Below, piece by piece: positions 8,031-18,990 of a stretch of DNA of 64,000 nucleotides. Both the position numbers and the translations under genes were made by a program. This stretch comes from Catenovulum sediminis (GTDB taxonomy: Bacteria > Pseudomonadota > Gammaproteobacteria > Enterobacterales > Alteromonadaceae). Under the pieces are notes generated by a model. The model ran no database searches and was not told the origin of the DNA. It saw nothing but the letters and a program-made list of their open reading frames with translations. The DNA lies in contig NZ_CP041660.1 of NCBI RefSeq assembly GCF_007289895.1, forward strand, positions 2,232,001-2,296,000, written 5' to 3'. Each line of letters starts with the position of its first letter. The first letter of the stretch is position 1.

Positions 8031-10946
8031 ATGACGACTGATTTTGGATTTGTCGTTAATCTTTTTCACATTACCGTTGGTATCTTATTGCTGGCGGCGG
8101 TGGTGTTAACAGCCTTGGTGTTTGTCCGTAAACAGCAAGTAAGAATACTCTCTCTTGCTGTGATGTGCCTCATTGCCGCGGTGTTTCAATATTTAACAGC
8201 AGAGCAGCTGTCTACCAGTGAGCTGATGCACAGTATAGAGCTTCGCCGATTACGAAACTATGCTGCGATGCTTTTTCCATTTTTTATCTTGTTGTTTATC
8301 TGTAGCTTTAAAGTGATAAATTGGGCTAAACCCACACTGTTCGTGGCTGCAGCTGTTTCCCTTGTTTTTATCGCCTTAAACTACCTGATGCCTTTTACTA
8401 CTTTATTTGTTGAGCCGCCCGTTTTAGCGACACAACTCTGGGGTGAATATACTTATTATTATTTGCAAGGCACACCCAGCCTTGTGAGTAGTTTGTTTTA
8501 TATTTACTTTTCTGTCGTGGTATCTATTGCATTATATGGTGCTTTTAGGATGTATGTGACGGGTAAAAAGTTGGTCGCAGTGGCACTCGCTTGTTATTTT
8601 TTGCTGCAGTTTGCTTTTACTTTGTATAACCGATTTACCGATTATGGGCTATTGAATGCGGTGCAAACAGACGGTTTCGCGTTTTTAGTCTTCTTATCTT
8701 TTATCTGTACTGCAATGATAGTTGATTATCAAAAAGCTACGAATAATCTCTATCAAAAAACAATTTCTTTATCGCGTGAAGTTAAAGTCCGCGCGCAACT
8801 TGAAGCAGAAAAAATGAAACTGGTACAGTTGGTCGAGCAAGAGCCGATAGCGACTCAGGTTATCGATTCGTCCGGTGTGGTCATTCAAGCAAATAAAAGC
8901 AGTTTGGAGTTTTGGCAAGCCGATTTAGTGCAGCAAAAATTTAACCTGCTGGCGTTTGTGCAGAAAGTTTGTGAGAAGAATGGGGTAGAATTAGATTTAT
9001 CCGACTCTAATTTCAGTATTCCCGATCTTGATGTCTCTTCTATTAATAAGGATGAATGGCCTAATAAAATTATATGCAAATGGCTTCGGGTTTATGTTTT
9101 TGGCATGACCGGAACACAAGAAGAGCAAGCAACTCAGCAATATTGTATACGCGTGCGAGATATTTCAAACGAGCAATATGTTCAATCTGCAATTAAGCAA
9201 ATAGCTCAAGGTGTTGTCGGTAGACGAGGGGAAGACTTTTTCCAAACAATGACCTTGTGTTTAAATCAGATATTTTCTTCTGATTATGCATTTGTTTCTA
9301 AGTTAACGGATGACAAGCAAAAAATGCTGACACTGTCGGTCGCGCAGCAGCAAAATATTGTTGATAACTTTACTTATCAGTTAAAACATACACCATGCGA
9401 AGATGCATTGAAAAAAGATGTTTGTTGGTATGCTCAGGGCGTTCAGCAGCATTATCCGAACGACATTATGCTGCAGGAAATGGCAATAGAAGGCTATATC
9501 GGTAGCGCTTTAAAAGACAGCAACGATAATGTGATTGGAATATTGGTTGTTTTGAGTTTGAAAAAATTAAACTTGAATAAGCAGGTGCATGAAATTATTG
9601 ATATTTTCACGACCCGTGCGGCAGCTGAATTGCAAATGCAACAGGCAGAGCACGACATTCGCATGTTGGCTTACCACGATTATTTAACTGAGCTACCCAA
9701 CCGCGCAAATTTATTAGAGCAGCTAGGGCGATATTTAAAAAGGGCTAACCAACACCAGCACGCAGCACTTCTATTGCTGGATTTAGACAATTTTAAATAT
9801 GTCAATGACTCTTTGGGTGATGATGTTGCAGATGAATTATTACGAGCGATCGGCCGACGCTTGTCAGATTTAAATGAAGCATTAGTTGCGCGATATGGAG
9901 GGGATGAGTTTGTTATCGTATCTCAATTTGAATCGGCAGAGTGTATTGAGCTGTATGCTCATAAGCTGGCGAAAAAAATAATAGATATCGTTGCCGCGCC
10001 AGTTCAAATTGGTGAGCGTATTGTCAATATCGCGACCAGTATCGGAATCTGTATTTTCCCACAACAAAGTCAGGAAAAGCTGGAAATATTAAGGTTTGCT
10101 GAAACGGCTTTATTGCAAGCCAAGAAAAAAGGTCGTGGTAGTTTTTATTTATTTGACCCTAAATTTCAACAACAAATTGAGTCGCGTATAGCCTTAGAGG
10201 AAGACCTACGCCGAGCGATAGGCGAAGGTGAATTTAGTTTGATGTATCAACCTCAGGTTGATAAAAATGGCGTGATTTTGGGCGCGGAAGCGCTAATTCG
10301 CTGGATAAGTGAAAAAAACGGTTTTGTTTCACCTATGATATTTATTCCGTTGGCTGAAGAAAGTGGACTGATACATGCTATCGGTGACTGGGTTATCGAA
10401 AATGCTTTGAGTCAAATGGTGGTGTTTTCTCAGAGCAAAAACTTTCAAAGCCTGTCGATAAATGTTTCTGCTTGGCAATTTGCTGACAATGCTTTTGTCT
10501 CAAAATTGATTGCTGCTAGTAAAAAGCATGCCGTAGAGCCAGGGCGTATTACGCTTGAATTAACTGAAACCGGGTTGCTGCAAAACATTCAAGAAGCGAG
10601 GAGTAAACTTACCCAATTAAGGGAAGCAGGGTTCAAAATTGCGCTGGATGATTTTGGCACAGGTTATTCGTCACTCTCTTATTTACGTGATTTACCACTG
10701 GACGAACTTAAAATAGACAAAGCCTTTGTCGATGAAATTGACGGGGAAAGTGCGACGCCCTTAGTGGAATCTATGATTTCAATTGCACGACATTTAAGTC
10801 TGGATGTTGTTGCAGAAGGGGTTGAGCATCAAGTGCAATTACAGGCTTTGGTTGAAATGGGATGCGTGTATTTTCAAGGTTATCATTTCGCCAAACCCAT
10901 GCCGGCTAAAGCGCTGATTGAGCTGTTGCAAAAAGAGGTGGTTTAA
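8031..10946 (+). CDS. membrane GGDEF-EAL c-di-GMP enzyme with PAS and GAF domains
   Basis: Protein of about 971 residues. Several hydrophobic helices fill the first 220 residues. A PAS-like domain (about 255-360), a GAF-like domain (about 385-540), GGDEF (about 555-700) and EAL (about 715-960) follow. The synthesis motif RYGGDEF (near 623) and the hydrolysis motif EALIRW (near 752) are intact, as is the EAL loop DDFGTGYSS, so both activities are possible. A GTG at 8016 is in frame, but the ATG at 8031 has a better (weak GAGTGAAG) ribosome site. It is encoded directly after the ArsR regulator. A terminator follows the stop. Confidence 0.9.
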   Translation: MTTDFGFVVNLFHITVGILLLAAVVLTALVFVRKQQVRILSLAVMCLIAAVFQYLTAEQLSTSELMHSIELRRLRNYAAMLFPFFILLFICSFKVINWAKPTLFVAAAVSLVFIALNYLMPFTTLFVEPPVLATQLWGEYTYYYLQGTPSLVSSLFYIYFSVVVSIALYGAFRMYVTGKKLVAVALACYFLLQFAFTLYNRFTDYGLLNAVQTDGFAFLVFLSFICTAMIVDYQKATNNLYQKTISLSREVKVRAQLEAEKMKLVQLVEQEPIATQVIDSSGVVIQANKSSLEFWQADLVQQKFNLLAFVQKVCEKNGVELDLSDSNFSIPDLDVSSINKDEWPNKIICKWLRVYVFGMTGTQEEQATQQYCIRVRDISNEQYVQSAIKQIAQGVVGRRGEDFFQTMTLCLNQIFSSDYAFVSKLTDDKQKMLTLSVAQQQNIVDNFTYQLKHTPCEDALKKDVCWYAQGVQQHYPNDIMLQEMAIEGYIGSALKDSNDNVIGILVVLSLKKLNLNKQVHEIIDIFTTRAAAELQMQQAEHDIRMLAYHDYLTELPNRANLLEQLGRYLKRANQHQHAALLLLDLDNFKYVNDSLGDDVADELLRAIGRRLSDLNEALVARYGGDEFVIVSQFESAECIELYAHKLAKKIIDIVAAPVQIGERIVNIATSIGICIFPQQSQEKLEILRFAETALLQAKKKGRGSFYLFDPKFQQQIESRIALEEDLRRAIGEGEFSLMYQPQVDKNGVILGAEALIRWISEKNGFVSPMIFIPLAEESGLIHAIGDWVIENALSQMVVFSQSKNFQSLSINVSAWQFADNAFVSKLIAASKKHAVEPGRITLELTETGLLQNIQEARSKLTQLREAGFKIALDDFGTGYSSLSYLRDLPLDELKIDKAFVDEIDGESATPLVESMISIARHLSLDVVAEGVEHQVQLQALVEMGCVYFQGYHFAKPMPAKALIELLQKEVV

Positions 10947-10951
10947 AAATT

Positions 10952-10988
10952 AAAAAACCAGAACTGGTTGCCCAAATTCTGGTTTTTT
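10952..10988. terminator. bidirectional rho-independent terminator
   Basis: AAAAAACCAGAA pairs with TTCTGGTTTTTT around a 13-base loop, ending 6 bases after the GGDEF-EAL stop. The A and T runs on both sides would also allow it to stop rpsT transcription from the minus strand. Confidence 0.85.
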
Positions 10989-11031
10989 ATGCTTATGCAA
11001 AAAACTAAGTTCTAGTTAATTTTATCAGCAA

Positions 11032-11292
11032 TTATAAAGCTTTAATCTGTGCAGCCAAACGGCTCTTATGACGTGCAGCTTTATTTTTGTGGATTAAACC
11101 ACGAGATGCGAAGCGATCTAAAATCGGTTGAACCGTTTGGAATGCAGCAGTTGCACCTTCTTTGTCACCAGCTGCAATAGCGGCAACAACTTTCTTTAAG
11201 TACGTACGCATCATTGAGCGGCGGCTTGCATTATGCTGGCGACTTTTCTCGGCTTGAACCGCACGCTTCTTAGCAGACTTGATGTTAGCCAA
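11032..11292 (-). CDS. rpsT: 30S ribosomal protein S20
   Basis: Protein of 86 residues, rich in Lys/Arg/Ala, beginning [19 protein letters not shown], the typical S20 N-terminus. The start is a TTG at 11292 preceded by AGGAG 7 bases away; a longer ATG-initiated reading from 11367 would add 25 residues not found in S20. E. coli rpsT also begins with UUG, and the weak codon there is part of its autogenous control, so the same logic probably holds. S20 binds the 5' and 3' minor domains of 16S rRNA. murJ is transcribed divergently. Confidence 0.95.
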   Translation of the reverse strand: MANIKSAKKRAVQAEKSRQHNASRRSMMRTYLKKVVAAIAAGDKEGATAAFQTVQPILDRFASRGLIHKNKAARHKSRLAAQIKAL

Positions 11293-11346
11293 AACTAAAC
11301 TCCTAATAACTCGAAAATCAGGGATACCCTTTTCTAAAGGCGCGGA

Positions 11347-11375
11347 AATATGCCTGTAATTAGACAAAATGTCAA
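11347..11375 (-). promoter_or_regulatory. sigma70 promoter of rpsT
   Basis: On the minus strand TTGACA (11375-11370) and CATATT (11352-11347) are separated by 17 bases. A GC-rich discriminator (TCCGCGCC) follows, as in stringently controlled ribosomal promoters. Confidence 0.75.
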
Positions 11376-11485
11376 TTCATTTTGCATAAAAAAGACACTT
11401 AATAGTGTAATTAGGCAGTTTTAGCATTCTAATCCTATCTTTACAAGGTATACTGGCGCCTTTTCGGGTAAACAAGGGAATAATC

Positions 11486-13042
11486 TTGGCTAAAAGTTTG
11501 TTGCGCTCAGGCATGATTTTCAGTCTGATGACGTTAGTTTCTCGCATATTGGGCTTGGTACGGGATGTGGTGATAGCCAATTTATTAGGGGCGGGAGCCG
11601 CGTCAGACGTTTTTATACTGACCAATAAGATTCCTAACTTCTTGCGTCGCCTATTTGCAGAGGGCGCTTTTGCGCAGGCGTTTGTACCCGTCTTGACTGA
11701 GTACAAGGAAGGCAAATCAATCGATGAAACTAAATTACTTGTTGCCAGAGTTGCAGGAACGCTGGGAACCATTGTTTTACTGACTACAATATTAGGCGTT
11801 ATTGGCTCTCCTATTGTCATTGCGCTGTTTGGGACTGGCTGGTTTTTGGATTGGCTAAATGATGCACCCGGAGGTGATATCTATTTGTTAGCCAGCTTAA
11901 TGTTAAAAATCACTTTTCCATACCTATTTTTTGTTGCCTTAACGGCGCTGGCGGGGGCCATACTCAATACTTGGGGCCAGTTTGGCGCTGCAGCATTTAC
12001 GCCTGTGCTACTGAATATCAGTATGATAACTGCCGCGATCGTTTTTGCTGATAGTTTCGCTAACCCTGCGTTTGCCTTAGCATGGGGCGTATTTTTTGGT
12101 GGCATGCTGCAATTGGCGTTTCAAATTCCATTTTTACTTAAAGTGGGCGTGATTTGTAAACCTCAATGGGGGTGGAGTGACCCGGGTGTTAAAAAAATAC
12201 GCTTGCTCATGTTACCTGCATTATTCGGCGTTTCAGTGAGTCAAATAAACTTGTTGTTTGATACTGTTTTGGCCAGTTTCTTACAGTTTGGCTCGATTAG
12301 TTGGTTATATTATTCAGATCGGCTATTAGAGTTTCCGCTAGGGTTATTTGGTATCGCAATCGCAACTGTGATATTGCCTCAACTTTCTAAAAACCATGTG
12401 CATGCCAGCGCTCAAGAGTTTGCGCAGACAATGGACTGGGGGCTGCGGATGGTCTGTTTACTCGGTATACCCTCAGGCTTTGGCCTAATGATACTCGCCG
12501 AACCCATGCTAATGGTGCTGTTTATGCGAGGTGAATTTGATGCCGTCGATGCGGCGCAAAGTCGTCTCAGTCTAATGGCCTATGCAATTGGCTTGGTGTT
12601 TTTTATGTTGATTAAAGTTTTAGCCAGTGGTTTTTTCTCAAGACAAGACACTAAAACACCTGTCAAAATTGGTATTCAAGCCATGCTGTTAAATATGGTA
12701 TTTAATTTAATATTAATATTTCCGCTAGCACATACAGGGCTAGCGCTGGCAACCAGCCTATCGGCTGCATTTAACGCCGGTTTTTTGTATTACCACCTTA
12801 AACGCAGCCAGGTTTATCAACTATCGAAAAGCAGTTTACTGACCATCACTCGCTGTATTGTTTCGTCACTTGCGATGCTGGCGGTTATTTATTATCTAAT
12901 GCCTGAAAGCAAAAGTTGGATTTCGATGGATAGCTTAAAACGCATTTATTGGTTGGTTGCACTCATTGGCGTTGGGGCAATTACTTATATTATTGTATTA
13001 ACCTTGTCCGGCGTCAGGGCAAAACATTTAAAAGTGATATAG
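11486..13042 (+). CDS. murJ: lipid II flippase MurJ (MviN)
   Basis: Inner-membrane protein of 518 residues with about 14 hydrophobic helices. It moves lipid II across the membrane for peptidoglycan synthesis. The N-terminal SRILGLVRDVVIANLLGAG and NFLRRLFAEGAFAQAFVPVL are hallmark MurJ blocks holding the conserved arginines of the central cavity. The start is a TTG at 11486 with AAGGGA upstream; a -10-like TATACT lies at 11449. Gene order with rpsT (divergent) and ribF (downstream) is conserved in gammaproteobacteria. Confidence 0.95.
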   Translation: MAKSLLRSGMIFSLMTLVSRILGLVRDVVIANLLGAGAASDVFILTNKIPNFLRRLFAEGAFAQAFVPVLTEYKEGKSIDETKLLVARVAGTLGTIVLLTTILGVIGSPIVIALFGTGWFLDWLNDAPGGDIYLLASLMLKITFPYLFFVALTALAGAILNTWGQFGAAAFTPVLLNISMITAAIVFADSFANPAFALAWGVFFGGMLQLAFQIPFLLKVGVICKPQWGWSDPGVKKIRLLMLPALFGVSVSQINLLFDTVLASFLQFGSISWLYYSDRLLEFPLGLFGIAIATVILPQLSKNHVHASAQEFAQTMDWGLRMVCLLGIPSGFGLMILAEPMLMVLFMRGEFDAVDAAQSRLSLMAYAIGLVFFMLIKVLASGFFSRQDTKTPVKIGIQAMLLNMVFNLILIFPLAHTGLALATSLSAAFNAGFLYYHLKRSQVYQLSKSSLLTITRCIVSSLAMLAVIYYLMPESKSWISMDSLKRIYWLVALIGVGAITYIIVLTLSGVRAKHLKVI

Positions 13043-13115
13043 TCAAAAGCTAAACTCGCATCTATGTAGGGTTTGGGTATATAATCGCGCGGATTTTTTA
13101 TTACAGTGAGTCGGC

Positions 13116-14036
13116 ATGGAGTTAATCCGAGGCATTCATAACATTCAGGCTAAACATCAGGGCTGTGTCCTGACTATTGGTAATTTTGATGGGGTCCACC
13201 TAGGACATTTATCTGTTTTAGCTCAGTTGAAGCGCGCAGCTGAAAAGTATGCGTTACCGTCTGTTGTGATGACCTTTGAACCTCAACCGGTTGAAGTATT
13301 TAACCCAGATGCAGCGCCAGCAAGGCTTATTCGCTGGCGAGAGAAATATCAGCTGTTAAAACCCCATGCTGACCGATTGTTGTGCGTACGTTTTAGCCCT
13401 GCATTTGCAGCTTTGACCGCGGATGAGTTTATTCAAAAACTTCTGGTTGATAAGTTGGCGGTTAAACACATTGTGATTGGTGATGACTTTCGTTTTGGTT
13501 GCCAGCGTCGTGGTGACTTTGAGTTGTTAAAAGCGGCGGGTAAAAAAGCAGGGTTTACGGTAGAAGATACTAAAACACTGACAAACAGCAATCAAAGAAT
13601 CAGTAGTACGGCCATCAGGCAACGGGTCGCTGACGGGCAATTTGAACAGGCTGAAAAATTATTAGGGCGACCCTATAGTGTTTGGGGAACTGTTGTACAT
13701 GGTGAAAAAAATGGCCGTACAATTGGATTCCCAACCGCTAATATATTGATGAATCGTAAAGTTTCACCAGTCTCCGGTGTGTTTGCCGTAGAAGTTAATT
13801 ATGCAGGTTTAAGACATTTTGGTGTTGCAAATGTTGGTCATCGGCCTACATTAAACGGTACAATAAACCAATTAGAAGTGCATATTTTCAATTTTGCAGA
13901 AAATTTATATCAGCAAAGAATTGAAGTGATTTTTCGTCAGAAAATCCGCGAAGAAAAAAAGTTCGCTTCGTTTGCTGAGTTGAAAGAACAAATCGAATTA
14001 GACAGTCAAATTGCAAAAAAATACTTTGCGATTTGA
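13116..14036 (+). CDS. ribF: bifunctional riboflavin kinase / FAD synthetase
   Basis: Protein of 306 residues. The N-terminal FMN adenylyltransferase domain has the nucleotidyltransferase motif [10 protein letters not shown] (about 22-31), and the C-terminal riboflavin kinase domain has [11 protein letters not shown] (about 203-213). It converts riboflavin to FMN and then FAD. A TATAAT at 13080-13085 followed by a GC-rich stretch could be its -10, though no good -35 is seen. ileS begins 35 bases downstream, and the ribF-ileS-lspA-fkpB-ispH order is the standard gammaproteobacterial one. Confidence 0.95.
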   Translation: MELIRGIHNIQAKHQGCVLTIGNFDGVHLGHLSVLAQLKRAAEKYALPSVVMTFEPQPVEVFNPDAAPARLIRWREKYQLLKPHADRLLCVRFSPAFAALTADEFIQKLLVDKLAVKHIVIGDDFRFGCQRRGDFELLKAAGKKAGFTVEDTKTLTNSNQRISSTAIRQRVADGQFEQAEKLLGRPYSVWGTVVHGEKNGRTIGFPTANILMNRKVSPVSGVFAVEVNYAGLRHFGVANVGHRPTLNGTINQLEVHIFNFAENLYQQRIEVIFRQKIREEKKFASFAELKEQIELDSQIAKKYFAI

Positions 14037-14070
14037 GATTACAAATTTACAGCAGGAATATGGCAAAACA

Positions 14071-16899
14071 ATGAGTGATTACAAACAAACGCTAAATTTA
14101 CCTGAAACAAGCTTTCCAATGCGAGGCGATCTGGCAAAAAGAGAGCCAGCTATGCTGAAAAAATGGCAAGAAAAAGGCCTGTATAAAGCGATTCGTCAAG
14201 CCAGAGCAGGTTGCCCACAGTTTGTTTTGCACGATGGGCCTCCGTATGCAAACGGCAATATTCATTTGGGTCATGCTGTAAATAAAGTATTAAAAGATAT
14301 TATTATTAAATCTAAAACAATCTCAGGCTTTGACGCGCCTTATGTTCCAGGTTGGGATTGCCACGGTTTGCCAATTGAGCTGCAAGTAGAGAAAAAGGTT
14401 GGTAAACCTGGCCGCAAAGTGACAGCCGCTCAATTCCGTGAAAAGTGTCGTGAGTATGCAAAAAAACAAGTAGAAGGGCAGAAAAGTGATTTTATGCGCT
14501 TAGGCGTGTTGGGTGAATGGGATAATCCATACCTGACGATGGATTTTAAGTTTGAAGCAAATATTATACGTTCGTTGGGCAAAATTGTAGAAAACGGACA
14601 TTTAGAAAAAGGATTTAAACCAGTTCACTGGTGCACCGATTGTGGTTCTGCGTTAGCTGAAGCGGAAGTGGAATACAAAGACAAAGAGTCTCCTGCCATC
14701 GATGTGCGTTTTAAACTAGTTGATAGCGCTATCGCTGATAAGTTTAATCATCCAGAAGGGCATGCCGGCACTGGTGATATTTCAGTTGTAATCTGGACCA
14801 CAACACCATGGACCTTGCCAGCTAACCGTGCTGTGGCTGTGCACCCGGATTTAGAATATACATTGGTACAAGTCGACGATGAAAATGCTAAAGAAAGACT
14901 GATTTTAGCATCAGATCTAGTTGAATCTGCGATGGATCGTTTTGGTTTTGAAAAATATCATGCATTAGGTTTTTGTAAAGGTGCAGAGTTAGAGCTTGCA
15001 CAAGCACAGCATCCGTTTTATGACTTTACCGTACCTGTTATTTTAGGCGGACATGTTACAACAGAATCAGGTACGGGTTGTGTGCATACTGCACCGGGTC
15101 ACGGCCAAGACGATTTTGTTGTTGGTAAACAATACGATTTAGAAGTTGCGAATCCGGTTGGTGCAAATGGCGTTTATTTGGAAGGTACTGAGCTGTTTGC
15201 CGGTCAGCATGTCAGTAAAGCGAACCCGCTGATTGTCGAATTGTTAAAAGAGCGTGGCGCCTTGGTTCATCATCACGCATACGCGCACAGTTATCCGCAT
15301 TGCTGGCGACATAAAACGCCGATTATCTTTCGCGCCACGCCACAGTGGTTTATTTCGATGGAGAAAGCTGGCTTGCGTGCTAAATCTTTGGCTGAAATTG
15401 GTAAAACTAAGTGGATCCCTGCGTGGGGTGAAGGACGTATCCGTAGTATGGTTGAAGGGCGTCCAGACTGGTGTATTTCGCGCCAGCGTACTTGGGGCGT
15501 TCCTATTGCGCTCTTGATTCATAATGAAACGGGTGAATTGCACCCGAACACACCGCAAATTATTGAACAAGTAGCAAAAAAAGTAGAAGATGCTGGTATT
15601 CAGGCGTGGTTTGATATTGATGCCGCAGAATTGATAGGTGATGATGCCCAGCACTATTCTAAAGTGCCAGATACTCTAGATGTCTGGTTTGATTCTGGTG
15701 TCACACATGCATGTGTTGTCGATGCGCGTGATACTTACTCTAAAAAACAAGCTGATTTGTATCTAGAAGGTTCAGACCAACACCGCGGTTGGTTTATGTC
15801 ATCCTTGATGACAGGTATCGCACTAAAAGATCAAGCACCGTATCAGCAAGTATTAACGCATGGCTTTACGGTCGACAAAGATGGTCGAAAAATGTCTAAG
15901 TCTTTAGGCAATACTGTCAGTCCACAAGAAGTTATTTCTAAATTTGGTGCTGACATTTTACGGTTGTGGATAGCTTCTGCCAATTACACCGGTGAAATTA
16001 CCGTATCAGATGAAATTATAAAACGTTCAGCGGATGCCTACCGTCGTATTCGTAACACGGCTCGTTTCTTATTGTCTAACTTAAATGGTTTTGACCCAGC
16101 GACTGACCAAGTTGCATTAGAAGATATGGTTGAGTTGGATCGTTGGGCGGTGGCTAAAGCATTTGATATCCAGCAGGAAATTATACAAGCTTATGATGAG
16201 TATCAGTGTTTACAAGTTGTGCAAAAATTGATGCACTTTTGCTCTATTGATATGGGTAGCTTCTATTTGGATGTCATTAAAGATCGTCAATACACAGCGA
16301 AAGCAGATGGTCACGCGCGTCGTTCATGTCAAACTGCATTGTATCTAATTGCTGAAGCATTAACACGCTGGATGGCTCCAATTCTGAGTTTTACTGCACA
16401 AGAGCTATGGCAGGCATTACCGGGTCAACGGGATGAGTATGTCTTCACTGCGCAGTGGTTTGATGGTTTAGCTGCTTTAGAAAGTCATGCCAAAATCTCA
16501 GATGCAGATTGGCAGCAAGTAATGGCGGTGAAAGATGAAGTGAATCGTCTGCTTGAAACCGCACGTCGTGAAGATGTGATTGGAGCTTCTTTACAAGCCG
16601 AAGTTACACTTTATGCGAGTGAAGCAATTTTGACTGTATTAAATAAGCTAGAAGACGAATTAAGATTTGTACTGATTACTTCAAAAGCTGAACTAAAACC
16701 ACTGAGCGAAGCAGATGATAGTGTTTCCGCTACTGAACTTGAAGGTTTAAAAATTGCGATTCAAGCGAGCAAGGGCGAAAAATGTGAACGCTGCTGGCAC
16801 TACCGCGAGGACGTGCAAAGCGATGAGAAACATCCGAGCTTGTGTGGTCGTTGCATTAGTAACGTAGATGGAGAAGGCGAATCTCGCCAATATGCTTAA
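14071..16899 (+). CDS. ileS: isoleucyl-tRNA synthetase
   Basis: Class I synthetase of 942 residues that charges tRNA-Ile. The start ATG at 14071 gives [20 protein letters not shown], matching E. coli IleS; an upstream in-frame start at 14011 would run inside ribF and lacks support. Visible are the HIGH-type motif [12 protein letters not shown], the editing domain (CP1), the KMSKS loop [11 protein letters not shown] and a C-terminal zinc finger CERCWHY...CGRC. Its stop codon overlaps the lspA start. Confidence 0.97.
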   Translation: MSDYKQTLNLPETSFPMRGDLAKREPAMLKKWQEKGLYKAIRQARAGCPQFVLHDGPPYANGNIHLGHAVNKVLKDIIIKSKTISGFDAPYVPGWDCHGLPIELQVEKKVGKPGRKVTAAQFREKCREYAKKQVEGQKSDFMRLGVLGEWDNPYLTMDFKFEANIIRSLGKIVENGHLEKGFKPVHWCTDCGSALAEAEVEYKDKESPAIDVRFKLVDSAIADKFNHPEGHAGTGDISVVIWTTTPWTLPANRAVAVHPDLEYTLVQVDDENAKERLILASDLVESAMDRFGFEKYHALGFCKGAELELAQAQHPFYDFTVPVILGGHVTTESGTGCVHTAPGHGQDDFVVGKQYDLEVANPVGANGVYLEGTELFAGQHVSKANPLIVELLKERGALVHHHAYAHSYPHCWRHKTPIIFRATPQWFISMEKAGLRAKSLAEIGKTKWIPAWGEGRIRSMVEGRPDWCISRQRTWGVPIALLIHNETGELHPNTPQIIEQVAKKVEDAGIQAWFDIDAAELIGDDAQHYSKVPDTLDVWFDSGVTHACVVDARDTYSKKQADLYLEGSDQHRGWFMSSLMTGIALKDQAPYQQVLTHGFTVDKDGRKMSKSLGNTVSPQEVISKFGADILRLWIASANYTGEITVSDEIIKRSADAYRRIRNTARFLLSNLNGFDPATDQVALEDMVELDRWAVAKAFDIQQEIIQAYDEYQCLQVVQKLMHFCSIDMGSFYLDVIKDRQYTAKADGHARRSCQTALYLIAEALTRWMAPILSFTAQELWQALPGQRDEYVFTAQWFDGLAALESHAKISDADWQQVMAVKDEVNRLLETARREDVIGASLQAEVTLYASEAILTVLNKLEDELRFVLITSKAELKPLSEADDSVSATELEGLKIAIQASKGEKCERCWHYREDVQSDEKHPSLCGRCISNVDGEGESRQYA

Positions 16900-17408
16900 T
16901 GAATAAATTTAAACACACGGGGTTAGCTTGGATCTGGCTAGCAATTTTAGTTTTGATTTTGGATCAAATTACAAAAATTGCCGTAATGCAACAATTTGAG
17001 TTGTATGATAGTGTACAAATAACAAGCTATTTTAACCTGACATATGTACATAATTATGGTGCGGCTTTTAGCTTTTTAGCTGACAGTGGTGGTTGGCAAC
17101 GATGGTTTTTCACCGCGATAGCTGTAGCTGCTATTATATTGTTGACTTATTGGCTGGCACAGACTGAGCGTAAACAAAAAATCTTAACCGTTGGCTTTAA
17201 TCTAATATTAGGTGGCGCTGCAGGTAATTTATACGATCGTGCCGCGTACGGTTATGTCGTTGATTTTCTAGATTTTACGATTCCGTTATATGGTCGATGG
17301 CCGGCTTTCAATATTGCAGATATGGCAATTGTGATGGGTGCCGGTTGTGTCCTGTTAGATGCATTTTTAGCAAACAAAGAGCAAGTTGCGCATGACAAAT
17401 CTAATTAA
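16899..17408 (+). CDS. lspA: lipoprotein signal peptidase (signal peptidase II)
   Basis: Inner-membrane aspartic protease of 169 residues with four hydrophobic helices. It cleaves prolipoprotein signal peptides before the lipidated cysteine. The catalytic aspartates lie in GNLYDR and FNIADMAI, and the N-terminal DQITK block is conserved. The ATG overlaps the ileS stop, and the gene overlaps fkpB by 17 bases. It would process the several lipoproteins in this window, including those at 2096, 40189 and 58022. Confidence 0.96.
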   Translation: MNKFKHTGLAWIWLAILVLILDQITKIAVMQQFELYDSVQITSYFNLTYVHNYGAAFSFLADSGGWQRWFFTAIAVAAIILLTYWLAQTERKQKILTVGFNLILGGAAGNLYDRAAYGYVVDFLDFTIPLYGRWPAFNIADMAIVMGAGCVLLDAFLANKEQVAHDKSN

Positions 17409-17835
17409 TCGAGGCAGTCAGGTCACGATGCATTTTTCCATCGTTTTGGAAGATGGTACGGCCGCAGAAAGCACCAAAGTGCATAACAAACCCGCTCGGT
17501 TTGTTATGGGGGATGGTTCGTTGACTGAAAACTTTGAAGTTTGCTTATTGGGTCTGAAAGAGGGAGATAAGCGCAGTTTCAAATTAGCACCAGAAGATGC
17601 GTTTGGCCAACCCAACCCAGATAATATTTACTACTTAGACCGAACTAAGTTTGCAGCCGATACACCAGCTGAAGTGGGTAATATTATTACGTTTGCGCAG
17701 CCCGATGGTAATGAATTACCAGGCATTGTGCGTGAGGTCGTGGGTGATTCCGTAACGGTTGATTTTAATCACCCATTGACAGGCTTAACGGTGGTATTTG
17801 AGGTTGAAATAATCTCAGTCGAAAATTTAAACTAG
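17392..17835 (+). CDS. fkpB: FKBP-type peptidyl-prolyl isomerase (SlpA/FkpB)
   Basis: SlyD/SlpA-type FKBP of 147 residues that catalyses prolyl cis-trans isomerisation and acts as a chaperone. The conserved blocks LEDGTAAESTKVHNKPARF, LGLKEGDKRSF, PEDAFGQPNPD and VDFNHPLTGLTV are all present. The chosen ATG at 17392 matches the E. coli FkpB start; an in-frame TTG at 17386 is less likely. It overlaps lspA by 17 bases, and ispH follows after 7 bases. Confidence 0.94.
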   Translation: MTNLINRGSQVTMHFSIVLEDGTAAESTKVHNKPARFVMGDGSLTENFEVCLLGLKEGDKRSFKLAPEDAFGQPNPDNIYYLDRTKFAADTPAEVGNIITFAQPDGNELPGIVREVVGDSVTVDFNHPLTGLTVVFEVEIISVENLN

Positions 17836-17842
17836 GTAATAT

Positions 17843-18772
17843 ATGCAAATTCAACTGGCAAATCCTCGTGGTTTTTGCGCCGGTGTAGACCGCGCAATTA
17901 GTATTGTAGAAAGAGCTTTAGAGCTTTTCGAAAAACCTATTTATGTGCGTCATGAAGTCGTGCATAACAAATATGTTGTTGATGGTTTACGAGAACGTGG
18001 TGCGGTATTCGTTGATGAATTAAACGAAATTCCCGATGACAGCATTGTTATTTTCAGTGCTCATGGCGTTTCTCAGGCGGTCAGACAAGAAGCAAAAAAT
18101 CGGGGGTTAAAAATATTTGATGCTACTTGTCCTTTGGTGACAAAGGTGCATATGGAAGTCACACGCGCGAGCCGCAAAGGTACTGAATGTATTCTGATTG
18201 GTCATCATGGGCACCCTGAAGTTGAAGGGACGATGGGGCAGTATTCAAATCCGCATGGTGGAATTTACTTAGTTGAATCTGTTGAAGATGTTGCCAATTT
18301 AACGGTTAAAGACTCAAGTAACCTTTATTATTGCTCTCAAACTACCTTGTCTGTTGATGATACGGCTGATGTGATTGATGCATTGCGTACCAAATTTCCA
18401 GAAATTAACGGGCCTCGCAAAGACGATATCTGTTACGCAACGCAAAACCGTCAAGATGCAGTGCGTAAACTGGCGAATGATAATGATGTGGTATTGGTAG
18501 TCGGTGCAAAAAATAGCTCCAACTCTAACCGACTTAGGGAATTAGCTGAAAAAGTCGGTAGTACTGCGTTTTTAATTGATACGGCTGACGATATCAAACA
18601 ACAATGGTTTGAAAATGTGAACTCTGTCGGTGTCACAGCTGGTGCTTCAGCGCCTGAAATATTGGTTAAGCAAGTGGTTGAAAAGCTTGGTGATATTTGT
18701 GGTGGTGTGGTTCATGAAAAGCCTGGTATAGAAGAAAATGTAGTGTTTTCTTTACCAATTGAGTTGAGATAA
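17843..18772 (+). CDS. ispH: 4-hydroxy-3-methylbut-2-enyl diphosphate reductase
   Basis: Iron-sulfur enzyme of 309 residues that carries out the last step of the MEP isoprenoid pathway, giving IPP and DMAPP. The three cluster cysteines are visible in GFCAGVDRA (C12), DATCPLVTK (near 96) and [11 protein letters not shown] (near 197). [12 protein letters not shown] and SSNSNRLRE are family blocks. It is the last gene of the ileS operon; the pilin genes begin 218 bases later, after a gap with an inverted repeat (18787-18796 / 18849-18858) and no clear terminator. Confidence 0.96.
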   Translation: MQIQLANPRGFCAGVDRAISIVERALELFEKPIYVRHEVVHNKYVVDGLRERGAVFVDELNEIPDDSIVIFSAHGVSQAVRQEAKNRGLKIFDATCPLVTKVHMEVTRASRKGTECILIGHHGHPEVEGTMGQYSNPHGGIYLVESVEDVANLTVKDSSNLYYCSQTTLSVDDTADVIDALRTKFPEINGPRKDDICYATQNRQDAVRKLANDNDVVLVVGAKNSSNSNRLRELAEKVGSTAFLIDTADDIKQQWFENVNSVGVTAGASAPEILVKQVVEKLGDICGGVVHEKPGIEENVVFSLPIELR

Positions 18773-18990
18773 GCTCAGTTCATTAAACACAATCTCATAT
18801 TTCTGATCTATAGTTGTACTGACGAAATATCAACCAGTATAGGAATAAGAGATTGTGTCGTACTCTAACTACCCATTACTCATAGGTAGCAGTCTGCAAA
18901 ATACTGTTACATTGTTAAAAGATGTGTTAAATTTTAACCTTCTGTATCATTTCTTAGAAACTTTTAGCTGTAGTCAATAATAGGGATATT

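Noticed and set aside
15244-15654. 136-residue minus-strand frame inside ileS
   Set aside because: It is a shadow of the ileS coding sequence, without its own signals.
18787-18858. Small transposable element before pilV
   Set aside because: There is a 10-base inverted repeat (ACACAATCTC / GAGATTGTGT) 72 bases end to end, but no target duplication or second copy; it is left as an unexplained inverted repeat.
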